Under the pieces are notes generated by a model. The model was not told the origin of the DNA. It made no database searches and saw only the letters and a list, made by a program, of their open reading frames with translations. From Scedosporium boydii (Eukaryota; Ascomycota; Sordariomycetes; Microascales; Microascaceae): a DNA stretch of 64,000 nt. The stretch is taken from positions 44,332 through 108,331 of the forward strand of contig NJFT01000137.1 of assembly GCA_002221725.1 (NCBI GenBank), written 5' to 3'. Position numbers and translations under genes: made by a program. Below, piece after piece: positions 21,597 through 34,289 of the stretch. How positions within the stretch are numbered: position 1 is the stretch's first letter; each line of letters starts with the position of its first letter.

Positions 21597-23964
21597 GGTG
21601 CCGCAGCTGGGACCGGAGCTGCCTGCCGGACATTGGCGTGTCAGATTTTCCAATCTCTAGGCATTCAGCAGTAAATTAGGCCAGGTGATCAGGTGTTTGC
21701 CATGGAGTTTGCTACGGGATTGATGGTATTCTGAAGGGAGTTCGGGGTCGAGGTGGCTTCCTGTGATTTCACGGATGGCACCGATGGTGGACAAGACAAC
21801 CTTTTCTTCTTCTTTTTCTGTCGAGCATAGAGGGCTTGAGATCTTAACCGATACAAAAAACCGATAAAAACAATAAAAAAATTAAAAATAAAAGAAAAGA
21901 AATTAAGGGGGATCTCCGAGCTGTTTGGATGAGCCTTGCTCCGTGTTAATCGTCTGATACATTTTTCAATCGCTGCACACGCCCGGCGCTTTCTTGTTGC
22001 CGTAAAGAGCATGCGGGTGGTAGCTATCCAGGACTTAATTGTAAGTGAACAGTAAAATATAGTTCCAGTTAAGAATCGTTCAGTTTAGAGGTATTTGATA
22101 GACCAATTTCAGTGCCAAGAGACCGTATCAAAGTCTTTCTCCTTTGCTGAGATTCCATCAACGAAGATATCTAGATAATAAATGTGCTTTTCTAAAGGAG
22201 GGAAGGGGAGACGAACGCCCTCGACTACAAGATACCGCAGTTTCCATGCAGAACGTAAAACTTGGATCATTCATCCCTTATCAATCTCTATTCAAGGACA
22301 ACTTCACACTTCGCCCGAGGGTTCGAAGAGATTGACGTTACAAAGATCTACCACTAAATGGCTGCTATTGACACAGATTGAGTTCCCGATCAAGTCCCCT
22401 GCGTGGGTGTGAAACGAAACATTCGCCAATGGGGGTGGCAATGAATGGACTGCTCTGATTAGGAGGATGGAAGGAATACCCGTTGACCCAACTACATTAG
22501 CCATCGACGATGGATCGAAGGGATGTTTTTGTTGATCTGGGTCTTTCACTCTGATATACGAAGAAATGGGCCCGATGAGATGCACGAACCGCAGAATGAT
22601 GGGCAGGATCGTAATTCCATCGATGATCTCTAGATATGGAAGAGAGCTCACTTGAAGGAAGAATACCCGCGTACGGTCAATCCGACAGATGTCAAAGGTG
22701 TGACAGTCACCGATCTCTACCATGATCTGACCATCACCTCGGTCCTTTCTCCATGGGCTCGTAGACCCGGGCTCGAAACCATCTTCAGCAAAACTATAAT
22801 CCTATAATTGTTCTTCAAACACCTCCAGCTAGTAACAGCCAAGCCTAAGCCACGTACAAGCCTAAGACCATAAGGGCTTTCACAAGAAGGCCACAGACAT
22901 CCCGTTTCTCCCAAGCACGCCCATTGTCAAAAAAATCATTCATGGTCCTTGCTAAAGCGCAATAGGAATAGATATTAATAGACTGTCAAAACGAGCCTGC
23001 CAAGTGTCCAGCCAAAACAGCGACCATGCTCCGCGGTGCCACCCACACCTCTCGGCAATTTCATTGTCCGGGACGGGGGTGTTCAATGGATCTCGCGTCG
23101 ACTTGCCTTCTTTGAGCCGGGCAACATTGTGAAACCCGAGAGCCCATTGGTCAATTGAGCGGGAGAACAATTTAAGCTCCTTGCAACATCGAGGAAACGG
23201 ATGATACCCTCCATCTCCATTGGGAATCTGATCTCGCACTTCCTCTTCTAAGGCGAGATTAAACTACTAGAATCTCAATGTTTCTTAGGTGATTGATTAA
23301 TGTTTCTTGGCGGGGCGTAAAAATTGAGGCTGTGTCGATGCAGCTTGCAGCTGTGGACTGCTGGTGGAAAAGCTTAACATTAGTCCCAAGTTTTTATTCT
23401 TGGCCAAGCCATTGGATCAGTGATGATGATCGTTTGGACCTGGCGCGGTTCCAGATGGAGAAGCAAAGATTCTGTCTTCTCAGAGCACGACCGTAATAGT
23501 GCATCATGTCGACCAAGGACCTCAATCATCACATACGTGACGAGGTTAGCTTTGGCAACGAGGAGGCTTGGCCGAGGAAAATGGGATTTCCCGCATCAGT
23601 TCTGTAGATTAGGACTAACACAAGCAAGCGGTGTCGGGGGTGAAGGGACCCCAAGAACTCGATGAACAGGAACATCTCCAAATCCATTGATTCTGTTGAG
23701 AGTCTAGATCAAAGATCAAGTTTTGCTATGCTTGTATAAATATTCGATGGAACGCTAAAGAGCAAACTTCTCTACTATACAATAGTCCGTAGACTCGTAG
23801 AGGCACTGCATAAACTTCGTTGTGCTCCGTAGACATCAAAACCTCCCAGTTAATCCAGTGCCTGCTACGGAACACACTTCCAACTCCAGCCGCCCCCGAT
23901 TTGAAAATATCCAATCCCAAGAAGAAACATGGGAAGTGGTCCCAGCAGCAACCGCCCACACCAG

Positions 23965-23995
<31 letters not shown>

Positions 23996-24025
23996 AAATA
24001 AGAAACGAGGACGCTCCTAAGCTCA
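21597..24025. other. Convergent intergenic region (2.4 kb)
   Basis: It lies between the 3' ends of the secreted-protein gene and the membrane-protein gene. An A/T-rich patch occurs at 21850-21905 and a run of 29 A near the right end. ORFs of up to 139 codons show no domain. Confidence 0.45.
23965..23993. repeat. Poly(A) run, 29 bp
   Basis: There are 29 consecutive A on the plus strand, about 30 bp beyond the stop codon of the minus-strand membrane-protein gene. Seen from that gene it is a T run in the 3' flank. Confidence 0.9.
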
Positions 24026-25286
24026 TCAATACATTCTTCCCCCACTATCCTCCCACGACGGTGACTGATACCCGTAAGGCACAGGCGGCACGGGCGGAGT
24101 CCTCTGGCCACTCAAATCCATATACGTCCTCGGATCCACGAAAGGCACCTCCTGGCTCTCCGGTCTGCCGCCATTGTTTCGGTTGTCAGAATCGAAAGCG
24201 TCCTTGATGCGATACGCGAGGATCTGCATGCTGTTGGTGAGTTCCATCCTCCTCGGCACGTCGGGCGCCCTCATGAGCTCCGAGATGCGCATTGGCGCCA
24301 TCATCTTGGGTATCGTAGGCGGAGGAGGGGCCATCTGAGGGTTGGAGATGGGAGTCTCGGAACGGCTAGGGGTAGTGCTAGAGGTCCTCTTTTTCTTTTT
24401 GTAGAGATACATGCCTGTAGCGAAGAGGGCGATACCAGCTGGAGAGAGAAAGCTATATTAGTATATTGGAGCGAGGAGACTAATATTATTTGGGGAAAAT
24501 GAAAAAAAAAAAAAGCTCACCGCTGGCTCCAATGGCGATACCCGCTATTTGACCCGTGTTAATGCCCATCGAAGAAGCAACAGCCGATTCTCCGGCCCCG
24601 GTCGGTACGGGAACTGCCCCAACTGCCGTTGTGGCGGCAATAGTTGGCTGAGAAAAGACAGGAGTCTGGATGGCAGGAGTGGTGTTGATGCCACCGCCGA
24701 CGACACCACCTCTTAGACCACTAGAGAGAGCGGGGTTGGCAGAGGCAATACTCGTAGCGATAACATTCGACAGGCTAGTGGTGAAAGAGACGTTGCCTGG
24801 GATAGTCGACGCGCTATTGACTCGCGAGGTGATGACACTGCTGCTACTAGGCAGTACATTCCTCGTAGAAGTAACCAGTGTCGAAGGCACAACAACTCTC
24901 GGTGGCGCAATGGCCGTGAGAGTGATGAGCGGCCTCGCCGTAACTGTCCCCGGAATGAGAATAGGCGCCGCAACGACGAGAGGCGTATCCTCTGCTACGG
25001 CGGCGCTCGTAATGGCGGTAGCAGTCGGCGCCTCAAGTGGTATTGGGCTGACAACTACTGGAGGCTGTGGTAAAATGCCCTGCCCCGCTGGAGGAGGCAC
25101 AACCGCAGCTGGCGGTGGAAGCCTCGGTTGGGCCTCATCTTCGCCGTCGTCGTCGCTGTCGTTTTGTCCATCGTTCTCATCTCCAGACTCATCATCGCCC
25201 TCGTCGTCACGACGTTGGAGGAGGCTCCTATAATGGCTCCTACTCCGACCTCCAATCCGAGTCAGGCGGGTCGACTCTGGACTCAT
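24026..25286 (-). CDS. Single-pass membrane protein with acidic N-terminus and Pro/Thr/Ser-rich region
   Basis: Two exons, 25286-24521 and 24438-24026, give 392 residues; the donor is gtgagc, the acceptor ccag, the intron 82 nt. An acidic stretch (DDEGDDESGDENDGQNDSDD, residues ~27-46) is followed by a long Pro/Val/Thr/Ser region. A hydrophobic segment is rebuilt across the splice (GQIAGIAIGASAGIALFATG), then MYLYKKKKR marks a cytosolic stop-transfer. The tail of ~125 residues is Pro-rich and ends in GRMY. The layout resembles fungal Ser/Thr-rich plasma-membrane proteins of the stress-sensor or mucin type, but there is no WSC domain and no obvious signal peptide at this start. An upstream exon may be missing. 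Function unknown. Confidence 0.8.
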
Positions 25287-27230
25287 GTCTTGGGTGCTTC
25301 TTTTCTGCCTTGGTTTCCTTTTCTATTTCCCCCTTCCTTTTATGTGTGACGAGTCTAATAACGAAGGGCCATCTAGGTGCCTTGAAAAGGGGCCACGACC
25401 TGCATGTCCTTTGAAAAAAAAATGGGGAGTAAGACAACACAAGAAGTGAATAGGGACAAAGGGAGGATAAAAAGAGAAACGCTCGACAGTGAAAACAAGA
25501 AAACAAACGACTGAAAAGAAAGAAGTGAGGGAGAATAAATCACCTGCGTATAGTCCAGCTAACGACCGAAAAGAAGCAAAAGACGGGAAAAAGGAAAGAA
25601 ACAAGAAAGAAGACTGTGAGACAAAAAGAGGCTGGTGATGATCTATACACTGCACAGCAGGAATCTGGGGTAGGGAATAAGATGGAATCGATATTGAAGC
25701 ATAATCGATAACTCTTGCTTCTCCCATACGATTCGGCTGCAGTTTACGCCCTCCAAGTTACGGCAATAGCAACACCAAGTCCAGTCCAACTGTTCCCATC
25801 TGAAGAGCGATCAAGATGTGTCGCGCATCATAAGGTTCCAAGTTCTATTGCTTTCGGGCGTCCAGCCGCTTTGCGCTCAGGCTGGAACGCATCTGTTCCT
25901 GCGAAGATCGAGGCCTATGTCGTCCTGCCCCGTGTCGACTCCGTGAGCGCATCAACTTTCTTCCAAACATTGGCCGTCTCCGGGGCGCAAATGGGAATCA
26001 GCGAAGATCATCCCTCGGATTGTGTTCTCAAATCAAGGGAACATTTTCGACGTCATTATTGGAACAGGCTCTATTTTTGCATCTAGCTGGAGACAGTCTC
26101 TAACATGGCGAAGATCTTTCCGAGTGGCAGAAACTGTCAACGCAGAACTAGGGGGCCGCAAGTCTCAGGTTATTGCCCAAGGGAGACAAGGGAATGGCGC
26201 AGGGCAGACTTGGAAGGAGTCAAGTCTAAACGAGCACGATCGAATCACCGCCAGGTGCCCATTTATTACCAAGTATTCATATTAATTCCGCCTTCGTATA
26301 GTCTTTTGCTTTCTCCTACTGACGGTTGCGGTTAGTCTGGGACGCCCGGTGAGCCGCAAAGAGGCCTTGCCAGTTATGACCACATTAAGAGCTTCTATTA
26401 TGTCTTGCCACTGCTACCGTAGGATCAAATCTAATGAGGTTATTTTCCTCGGCCTGCGTCGACAGCCGGGGCCGTACGAGATAGAGCACGATTATCAGCC
26501 GGTCGCATGGATTGATCAGAGGTGCTAGTGTAGTTGGATCACCAGGTCTTTGTATGGGATCTGGAGCTTCTCGACTCGACCTCAGTGCTCTGTTCTCTGT
26601 TCTCCTCGTCGAGAGCTTGACAGATTGAGGCAGGCTCGTGCCTTTCCGCGCTCTCCTTCTCTGCCTCTCCTCTTCACCTCGCCAGTTCTTGAGGTGAGGT
26701 GTCTGAAAAATCTGACTGCGCTGATCAAATCGATCCACGACTTGATCAACCAATGCAATCCAGAGGCCAAAGCCTAATCGTCAGGGGAAACCCGGATGTT
26801 ACAGGAGACATTCCCCCCTTTCAAGGTGTCGCGGCGACTATCAATCATTATTATTGTGCGCTCCAACTTTTCCACGATTCTGACAGACAGACAGCTCGGC
26901 TCGACTTGACTCCCCACGCTCCGACGTACGAAAAGAGCACGAAATAGGCTAGACTTGCCCTCTCATCCCACGGCAAGATTAAGCGATCCAACTGCATGAA
27001 ACCTTGACGAAACTAGACTCTCCAGCCTGCCATTGAAGGCGGGGGGCGACCGGGGCCAGCACACGGAGCGGAGTCCGTAGCTTATCCCGATTAGGATAAA
27101 TCCCACGTCCTCGAAGAGAGAAACTTTTGCCGTGCCACGTCCTATGAGCCTTCGTGACTACCAAATATTAGTTTCGGTTTACTTCAGTGCTCGTGAAATC
27201 AGGAATTGAGTTCGGGATGGGAGGCCCCCC

Positions 27231-27255
27231 AAAAAAAAAAAAAAAAAAAAAAAAA
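27231..27255. repeat. Poly(A) run, 25 bp
   Basis: There are 25 consecutive A on the plus strand, directly after six C, in non-coding DNA. Confidence 0.9.
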
Positions 27256-29744
27256 CGCCTTGTCCCTCGTTGAAACAGCCTGCTTCACAAGCATCGCCAA
27301 ATGTTCAGCCAAATCGTGCCATTGAACTTTTACAATCTATTTTGGGCATTTTAGTGCGAAGGAGAAACACAAGAGAGCTTATTCCATGGTCGCGTTTGTT
27401 CGTGTTTTCCGTCTGTCGGCAGAACAACCCCCTCTGCCCCCCCGGTCTCGCGGGAAACAACCTAATCTAACTACTACCGCGCACTGCACAAGGTACAAAG
27501 AATAACTGGTTGACGGGAAGACACGAGAGCCATCCGAGCTGTTGATGCTCTACCTGTGTATACGAAGTGGATGCCACCGCTCTGATCATTTGACACTCTC
27601 ATCAGCGGGTGTCGCATTCGCCTTTGGCCAAGATCCCAGTATGCGATTCCATCGACGCCCGAGTTAGCAACGCACCGTATGTAGAGATTAGATCTTACAA
27701 AAGTATTTGATCAATCTAATGCCAATAATACCACCTGAGATTGTGCTATTAAGTAGTGTGGTAGCATCGATTGATCAATCCCACCCACCAACTCTCTCCT
27801 GCACCTCCACGCCAACGCTACTCTCCGCCTGCAGTGAACGGTTCGGAAGCTCCATTATCCGGGAAGACCACTACCGTCTCTCATTCGGCAGTAGCCAGCG
27901 TGCTATTTGCCTTCTTTGCTCGCACACAACGGAAGTGAGAAATGTCGGCCGCTTCGGATCTTAGTTCAATATCCGCCCAGAGCGGAGTGCAGAACTGAAC
28001 GAAGTAGCTCCCAGTCTGCATTTTAATTGCCACTTCTCTGCATATCAAAGTAGGATCTACATGTACGAAGTATGAGCATTGTGGCTGTGTAGGCTGAAAG
28101 AAGAGGAGAAAAAAAGATCTTGGGATTTCTCGAAGCCAGTATTCGCAGATCTTAATGCGAGTCGACGAAGAAAAAATGTCCCGGGAGAGAGAAAGCGAGG
28201 AGAGAAGATCCAGCCTGGTTTTCGCGAATTCCTTCCCATCCCATCTCTCGCCGCCCGTTCTTGATTCTCCATGTTCACTTACACCGATCATAAACGAACA
28301 ACTGATCTGTATCTCGTAGATCCACGTATATTCAGACCTAAACATCGGCCCAAGAGAACCAAACCCGATCCCAAGATGGTCGTTTATCCTGTTCCTTGCG
28401 CAATTCTCAGTTGAACCGGGCGATTTAAACGGTTTAAGCTTCTTTCGCCAAATGTTTCCTACCGACCGGCACTTTGACGCTGAACAAACGCCTGGGCGGT
28501 TTAAGGTATTTTCCGACACCTTGTTAATGTTTCAAGTCTAAAGGGAGGCGAAGAGAGACACTCGGCTCGAATCACCCTTCTCTCCCGTCCTCGTAGAAAT
28601 CAAAGCGCGTACCTGCTACCCTCCAACACGACCAGAAACACATAGCAAAACGGAGTACTCGGGAAATTCTCCTCAATATGCCCACTTTCCCGCCCCGAAA
28701 TAGTCCTCGGTGCTCGGACTTATCCCCCGCCGCCCCGTCCCCCCAATTCAACCTTGACCGCCGCAACGCATGCATGCAAGGGAAACGCACCCACCACCGT
28801 CCCAGACTCTTGGCATCCAACGAAAGGAAAGAATTGCCGATCGAGGTCCGTCCTGGCGTGGGTTTAGTCCCTCCACTACCACACTTTTTTGACGATGGGA
28901 CCTTAACAACAAGCAAAAACAATAGATTGATAAGACTTTAGATGATGCTCAATCCCAGTCACACGCCCCCCGTACAGTCCGGTCGATGTCCTGTCCTTCT
29001 TGCAACCGGCGCTAAGTCTTGCACAGCCTCCCCCTTCTGACGGATCCTCTGCATCTCGAAGCAACATGATCCAGCGAAACGAAGAAAAACGGCAACTTCT
29101 AGCTGGAAGCCCACGCTAGAGTGCCCAGTAGCTGGTTGTTTGGTCGGCTGATACCACCTTTTCCCGCCAAAATAGGAACGCAGGGGTTGATGCTCGCTTC
29201 CCCAGCCTCGTTGAAACTAACGGGACAGGACAAGTTGAAGTAGTGTAAAAGAAAAGAAAAAAAATGTCTTTCTCCACCTTGACCTGATGTGTGCTTGGTG
29301 TTTGTGGACCCTGCGCTTGCATGTGTGAGCGAGTACCTGCTCGTTGCATCTTCTTCTCCCTTGCCACCTCCATCTCTCCTCTCCATGCCTCTGGGCGCGC
29401 GATGAAGTCATAGTTCTTATCCATCTTTAGAGGATACATATCTATAAAGACATCCTCGAAGCCGCGATCGCCATTGCCATCCCTTCTTCTCTTTCACCTC
29501 TTATCGAAGGCGGCATCGTGTGCGGCGTCATCCTTCCTCGGTTCCATCAACGGACATAGAGAGAGATCCCTTCATCCTCCCACCCCAACAACCAACATCT
29601 CAAGTGCCTGGCCGCTTGCAGACACCTCTAACTCCGACCCTTCTGTTGATCAGTATCCTCTCCTCCACTCTCACGTCTTTCTGATTTTCTTCCGCACATC
29701 CCGCGACGACATCCTGGTGAGGTCACCTCTCTATCTCAGTTTCC

Positions 29745-29765
29745 TTTTTTTTTTTTTTTTTTTTT
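29745..29765 (+). repeat. Poly(T) run, 21 bp, in the Ca2+-ATPase leader
   Basis: There are 21 consecutive T in a pyrimidine-rich stretch, ending 41 bp before the start codon at 29807. T tracts of this kind in fungal promoters are known to exclude nucleosomes and to lie near transcription starts. Whether it is in the promoter or the 5' UTR is not known. Confidence 0.8.
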
Positions 29766-29806
29766 CTTTTCCTCTCCCCTTGTTTTCCTTGCTTCGTTTC
29801 GCAAAT

Positions 29807-32800
29807 ATGGTCGGCGACCATCCTAGAAACTCTTCGGGGCTCGACTCTGAGGTGAGCCGCGCTCTGCGCATCCTTGCTCCAGTGAATCACGTATTCCTAA
29901 CATTGCTTTGTCTCCTTTTTTCTTTCTCGCTTGAAAATAGTCGACACCTTCGCGCTCCTCCTCTGGAAGCCAGAGTCCCCGACCTTCCAGCCCCCATTCA
30001 ACAGCAGCCATGTCCCTAGGCGGAGAAACCCTCCATTTCGGCCCTCGCAGCCGCGCCAACACCGACACAACCATGAACACGACCTTCAACGAAAAGTCTA
30101 AGCTCGGAGCAGCCGGTTCGAAATCCGCCGGTATCCTCCCACTATACAATGGCATCAGCGCCGAAGAAGCTCTCCGCCCGGACAAAGGCCACGAGAAAGA
30201 TTTCCAGGTCCAAAATAACCCCTTTGGCGTCACCCCCGGCGAGTTGAACAAGATGCTCAACCCCAAGTCTTTGGCTGCCTACGCCGCTCTCGGCGGCTTG
30301 CCCGGCATTGAACGCGCTCTGCGCACCGACATCAGCTCTGGTCTCAGCGCCGATGAGGGAAAGCTCACCGGTACTGTTCGCAGAGCCGTCGAGGCGGCAC
30401 AGGAGCGGAAATCTCACGCTGCCAAGGCGTCCACTACTCTCCAGCCCATTAGTGACGTTAACCACGCCGTGGATGCCAAAGAGCAGTTCGTAGATCGCAA
30501 GCGCGTCTTCAAGGATAACCGCCTGCCCCCTCGCAAAACCTACACCATTGCGGGTCTTCTCTGGAGAGCATACAATGATAAGATCTTGTGGCTCTTGACG
30601 GTCGCCGCTATCGTGTCATTGGCTCTTGGTCTCTATGAGACCTTTGATGGCGGTAAGAACGTCGAATGGATCGAGGGTGTTGCAATTTGCGCCGCCATCA
30701 TCATTGTGGTCGTCGTCACTTTCTTCAACGATTGGCAAAAGGAGAAGCAATTCACCAAGTTGAACCAAAAGGTAAGCGAACTCGCACACAAAACCTGGTT
30801 TTCCCAGGATTGTTCTCTATACTAACTATCAGCCTAAAAATAGAAAGAGGATCGCGAGGTCAAGGCTGTTCGCTCCGGCAAGGCGGCTATGATTTCGGTC
30901 TACGATGTTATGGCTGGCGATGTCTTGTATATCGAGCCTGGTGACTCCATCCCTGCTGACGGCATCTTCATCAGCGGCCACGGTGTCAAGTGCGATGAGT
31001 CCTCGGCCACTGGTGAATCCGATGCCCTCAAGAAGGTACCTGGTGCGTTAGTCTGGGAACAGATTTCCTCCGGTACTGCCAGCCCCGAGGAGATGGCGAA
31101 GCTTGACCCCTTCATCATCTCGGGAAGCAAGGTCCTCGAAGGCGTCGGAACTTTCTTGGTCACGAGCGTTGGTGTGAACTCCAGCTATGGCAAGATTCTT
31201 CTCTCCCTTCAGGTCAAGACCGAACCTACGCCACTCCAGGTAAAACTGGGCTCAATGGCCAACTGGATCGGTGGTCTCGGTTCACTGTAAGTTTTTTTTT
31301 TTTCTTCCTCTCACTCACAATTTGTTGAAGAAGACCAGGCAAAGCCGGGGAGGGAAGGTGTGGCTAACAAAAACTCGAATAGTTGGGCGGGTATCCTCTT
31401 CTTCATTCAGCTGTTCCGATTCATTGCTGCTCTTCCCCAGAACCCTGGTACTCCCTCTGAAAAGGCCGGCGAATTCCTCGACATTCTCATCACAGCCATT
31501 ACCATCATTGTCATGGCTGTTCCCGAGGGTCTACCCCTTGCTGTCACCCTCGCTCTCGCCTTCGCGACCACTCGTATGCTCAAGGACAACAACCTTGTTC
31601 GTGTGCTTCGTGCTTGCGAGACCATGGGTAATGCCACCACCATCTGCTCCGATAAGACTGGCACCCTCACCCAGAACAAGATGACCGTTGTCGCTGGGTC
31701 TTGGGGCAAGGACCAGAAGTTCTCACTCCAGCCGTCCGGTGATGACGAGCAGACTTTCACGAACCTATTCAAGAAGCTTTCCGCCGGCTTCAAGAGCCTC
31801 CTCATGCAGTCCATTGCCATCAACTCTACCGCTTTTGAGGGGGAAGAGGACGGTCAAAAGGCTTTCATCGGCAGCAAGACTGAGGTCGCTCTTCTTATTC
31901 TTGCCCAGAACAACCTGGCTCTGACCAACGTCGCCGAGGAGCGAAGCAACACCCAGATCGTACAAATCTACCCCTTCGACTCGGCTCTCAAGTGCATGGG
32001 TACGGTGATCCGACTTCCCTCGGGCGACTACCGCCTTGTAGTCAAGGGTGCTTCGGAAATCATGCTTTCCAAGGCTACGACGTACGTCGCTAACATCGAC
32101 TCCGATGACTACGCCGTTGTTTCCATGGACGAGATCGCCAAGCAGCAGGTCTCAGCACAGATTCAGGCCTACGCTGAGCGCTCTCTTCGTACTATTGGTT
32201 TCCTATACAAGGACTTCCCTGTATGGCCTCCTGCGGAAGCTGAAGTCCTCGAGGAGGACAAGTCCATGGCCAAATTTGCTTCCGTCATGTCCAGTATGGT
32301 CTGGGTTGGTCTCGTCGGTATCCAGGATCCTCTTCGTCCTCAGGTAACCGACGCCGTACGCCGTTGCCAGGGAGCCGGCATCAAGGTCCGCATGGTCACT
32401 GGTGACAACCAAGTAACTGCGCGTGCCATTGCTACGGAATGTGGTATAACTACCGAGAACGGTATTGTGATGGAAGGTCCAGTCTTCCGACAGCTCTCTG
32501 ACCATGAAATGGATGCTGTTATCCCACGCCTTGATGTCCTCGCTCGCTCCTCACCTGAGGATAAGCGGATTCTCGTCGAGAGGTTGAAGAAGCTCGGCGA
32601 GACCGTCGCTGTTACCGGAGACGGTACCAATGACGGACCCGCGCTCAAGACTGCTGATGTTGGCTTCTCAATGGGTATCGCCGGTACCGAGGTCGCCAAG
32701 GAGGCATCGGAGATTATTCTCATGGATGACAACTTTACCAGCATCGTCAAGGCTGTCATGTGGGGCCGCAGTGTCAACGACGCTGTTGCCAAGTTCTTGC

Positions 32801-33585
32801 AGTTCCAGATCACCGTCAACATTGCCGCTGTTACGCTCGCCTTCATCTCTGCACTTGCTTCAGATGACAACGCGTCCGTCCTTAAGGCCGTTCAGCTTCT
32901 CTGGGTTAACATGATTATGGACACCTTCGCCGCCCTGGCTCTCGCCACAGATGCCCCTACCGACTCCATCCTCGACAGGAAGCCGACCCCCAAGTCCGCT
33001 GCGCTCATCACCATGAACATGTGGAAGATGATTCTCGGTCAGGCTTTCTACCAGATTGTCATCACGCTCATCCTTTACTTCCTCGGCGAGAAGATCTTCA
33101 AGTACGACTTCGCGGCCAACCCCCACCAGAAGCATGAGCTCGACACCATGGTGTTCAACGCCTTTGTGTGGATGCAGATCTTCAACATGTTCAACAACCG
33201 ACGATTGGATAACAAGCACAACATCTTTGAGGGCGCGCACAAGAACTACTTCTTCATTACCATGGCTGTCATCATGGTCGCCGCTCAGATCATGATCGTT
33301 TTCATCGGTGGCCAAGCTTTCGAGGTAGTCCGTATCGACGGTGTGCAATGGGCTGTCTGTATCCTCGTGGCGCTGCCTTGCCTGCTCTGGGGTGTCATCC
33401 TCCGTCTCATCCCCGACGAGTATGCCGAAGCTCTCTTCATGGCCATCGCGAAGGCTTTCATGTTCGTGTTCAGGCCGTTCTGGAAGGTGATGAGGCTCGT
33501 GTTCCACCCAGTTGCCGAGATCGGACGAGGCATCCGGCGGTGGAGAAAGGGAAAGGTTATTGAAGGGGTTGACGACAGCGACTAA
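29807..33585 (+). CDS. PMC1: P-type IIB Ca2+-ATPase (PMC1/PMCA-like)
   Basis: Four exons, 29807-29851, 29941-30771, 30844-31286 and 31383-33585, give 1173 residues with consistent phases. Donors are gtgagc, gtaagc and gtaagt. The first exon is only 15 codons, and a Ser/Pro-rich start follows. Visible P-type signatures are the actuator loop (CDESSATGESD), the M4 Ca2+-site motif PEGLPLAV, the phosphorylated Asp in DKTGTLTQNKM (about residue 530) and the hinge TGDGTNDGPALK (about residue 851), followed by the C-terminal transmembrane set. Enzymes of this class export cytosolic Ca2+ into the vacuole or out of the cell at the cost of ATP and are usually induced through calcineurin. Fungi carry several paralogues, so the exact one, and vacuolar versus plasma-membrane location, is not settled. 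Confidence 0.94.
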
Positions 33586-34289
33586 GCGAAGTCGAGGCCA
33601 TGATATCGCGGGCTCTCTGGAAAAGAGAGAGGGTTAAAAGGGAATAAAAATTTGGGATTGATCAAGATTGCCGGATGATGGAGGGACTCGGAGGTGTGGT
33701 TGAATGGAGTTTCGGCGGGTATGGTTCATTGTTTTCTGTTGTACAGTATCATTGATGTTTTATAGAGCCAAGGTATCATAGTTTTGGAATTGGGAAAACG
33801 GATCAAATGCAGGTCTGGCATGGCATGGCGTTGAATTAGAAGGTGATTGAGTCAAATCTAGATACCCAAATCAAAAGGGGAATTTCTGACCGAATACTGA
33901 ACGGCTGACTGGTGAATCTCTGCTGAAATTGATATAGATTAATTCATCGAGCATTTAAGATATCAAATCGCTGGCGGTGATAGAATTGCCGGGAAATCCA
34001 CTTAAGAAATTGCAACTTGGTGGAGTTGAGATTGATCAAGTATTACGTCAGTAGAGCATGTCGACGCACTAAACGCGGCTATGGGTGGCACTGGGGAAAC
34101 TGGCAGGGGTGCCCGGGGCCCCTGAAGCTGGCAATGCACCTGGTCGTACCCACTGACCATCACCCGAATTTGATCCAATCAGGCCAAGGTTTCAGCCCAT
34201 TCTCAGTTTCGTTTGACTTCTTCTAATTGAACCTCATCCCCAAACCCCTCCAACATCCACATCCACAACCAAGATCGCAACCATTCGCA
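33586..34289 (+). other. Intergenic region between Ca2+-ATPase and MED10
   Basis: This 0.7-kb region holds the 3' UTR of the ATPase and the MED10 promoter, including a TTACGTCA site. I see no coding sequence. Confidence 0.5.
34043..34050 (+). promoter_or_regulatory. TTACGTCA, CRE/Atf1-type bZIP site
   Basis: The site lies about 240 bp upstream of the MED10 start. Ten bases (ATTACGTCAG) are identical to the site at 18941-18950. Assignment is by consensus only. Confidence 0.3.

Larger units (their letters stand above)
25287..29806. other. Divergent intergenic region (4.5 kb)
   Basis: It lies upstream of both the membrane-protein gene (-) and the Ca2+-ATPase gene (+). It holds a 25-bp A run, a TACGAAGTA copy at 28064 and a pyrimidine-rich leader near 29460-29800. 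A 212-codon minus ORF at 27881-28519 has no domain and is not supported as a gene. Confidence 0.45.

Noticed and set aside
22304..22723. 139-codon minus ORF
   Set aside because: No recognised motif, no splice partners, and it lies in a convergent intergenic region.
22739..22790. tRNA-like B-box string (GGGCTCGAAACC)
   Set aside because: No matching A box or cloverleaf arms at the right spacing. No tRNA was found elsewhere either.
27881..28519. 212-codon minus ORF upstream of the Ca2+-ATPase
   Set aside because: No domain, odd composition, and a TACGAAGTA element of the non-coding family lies within it.
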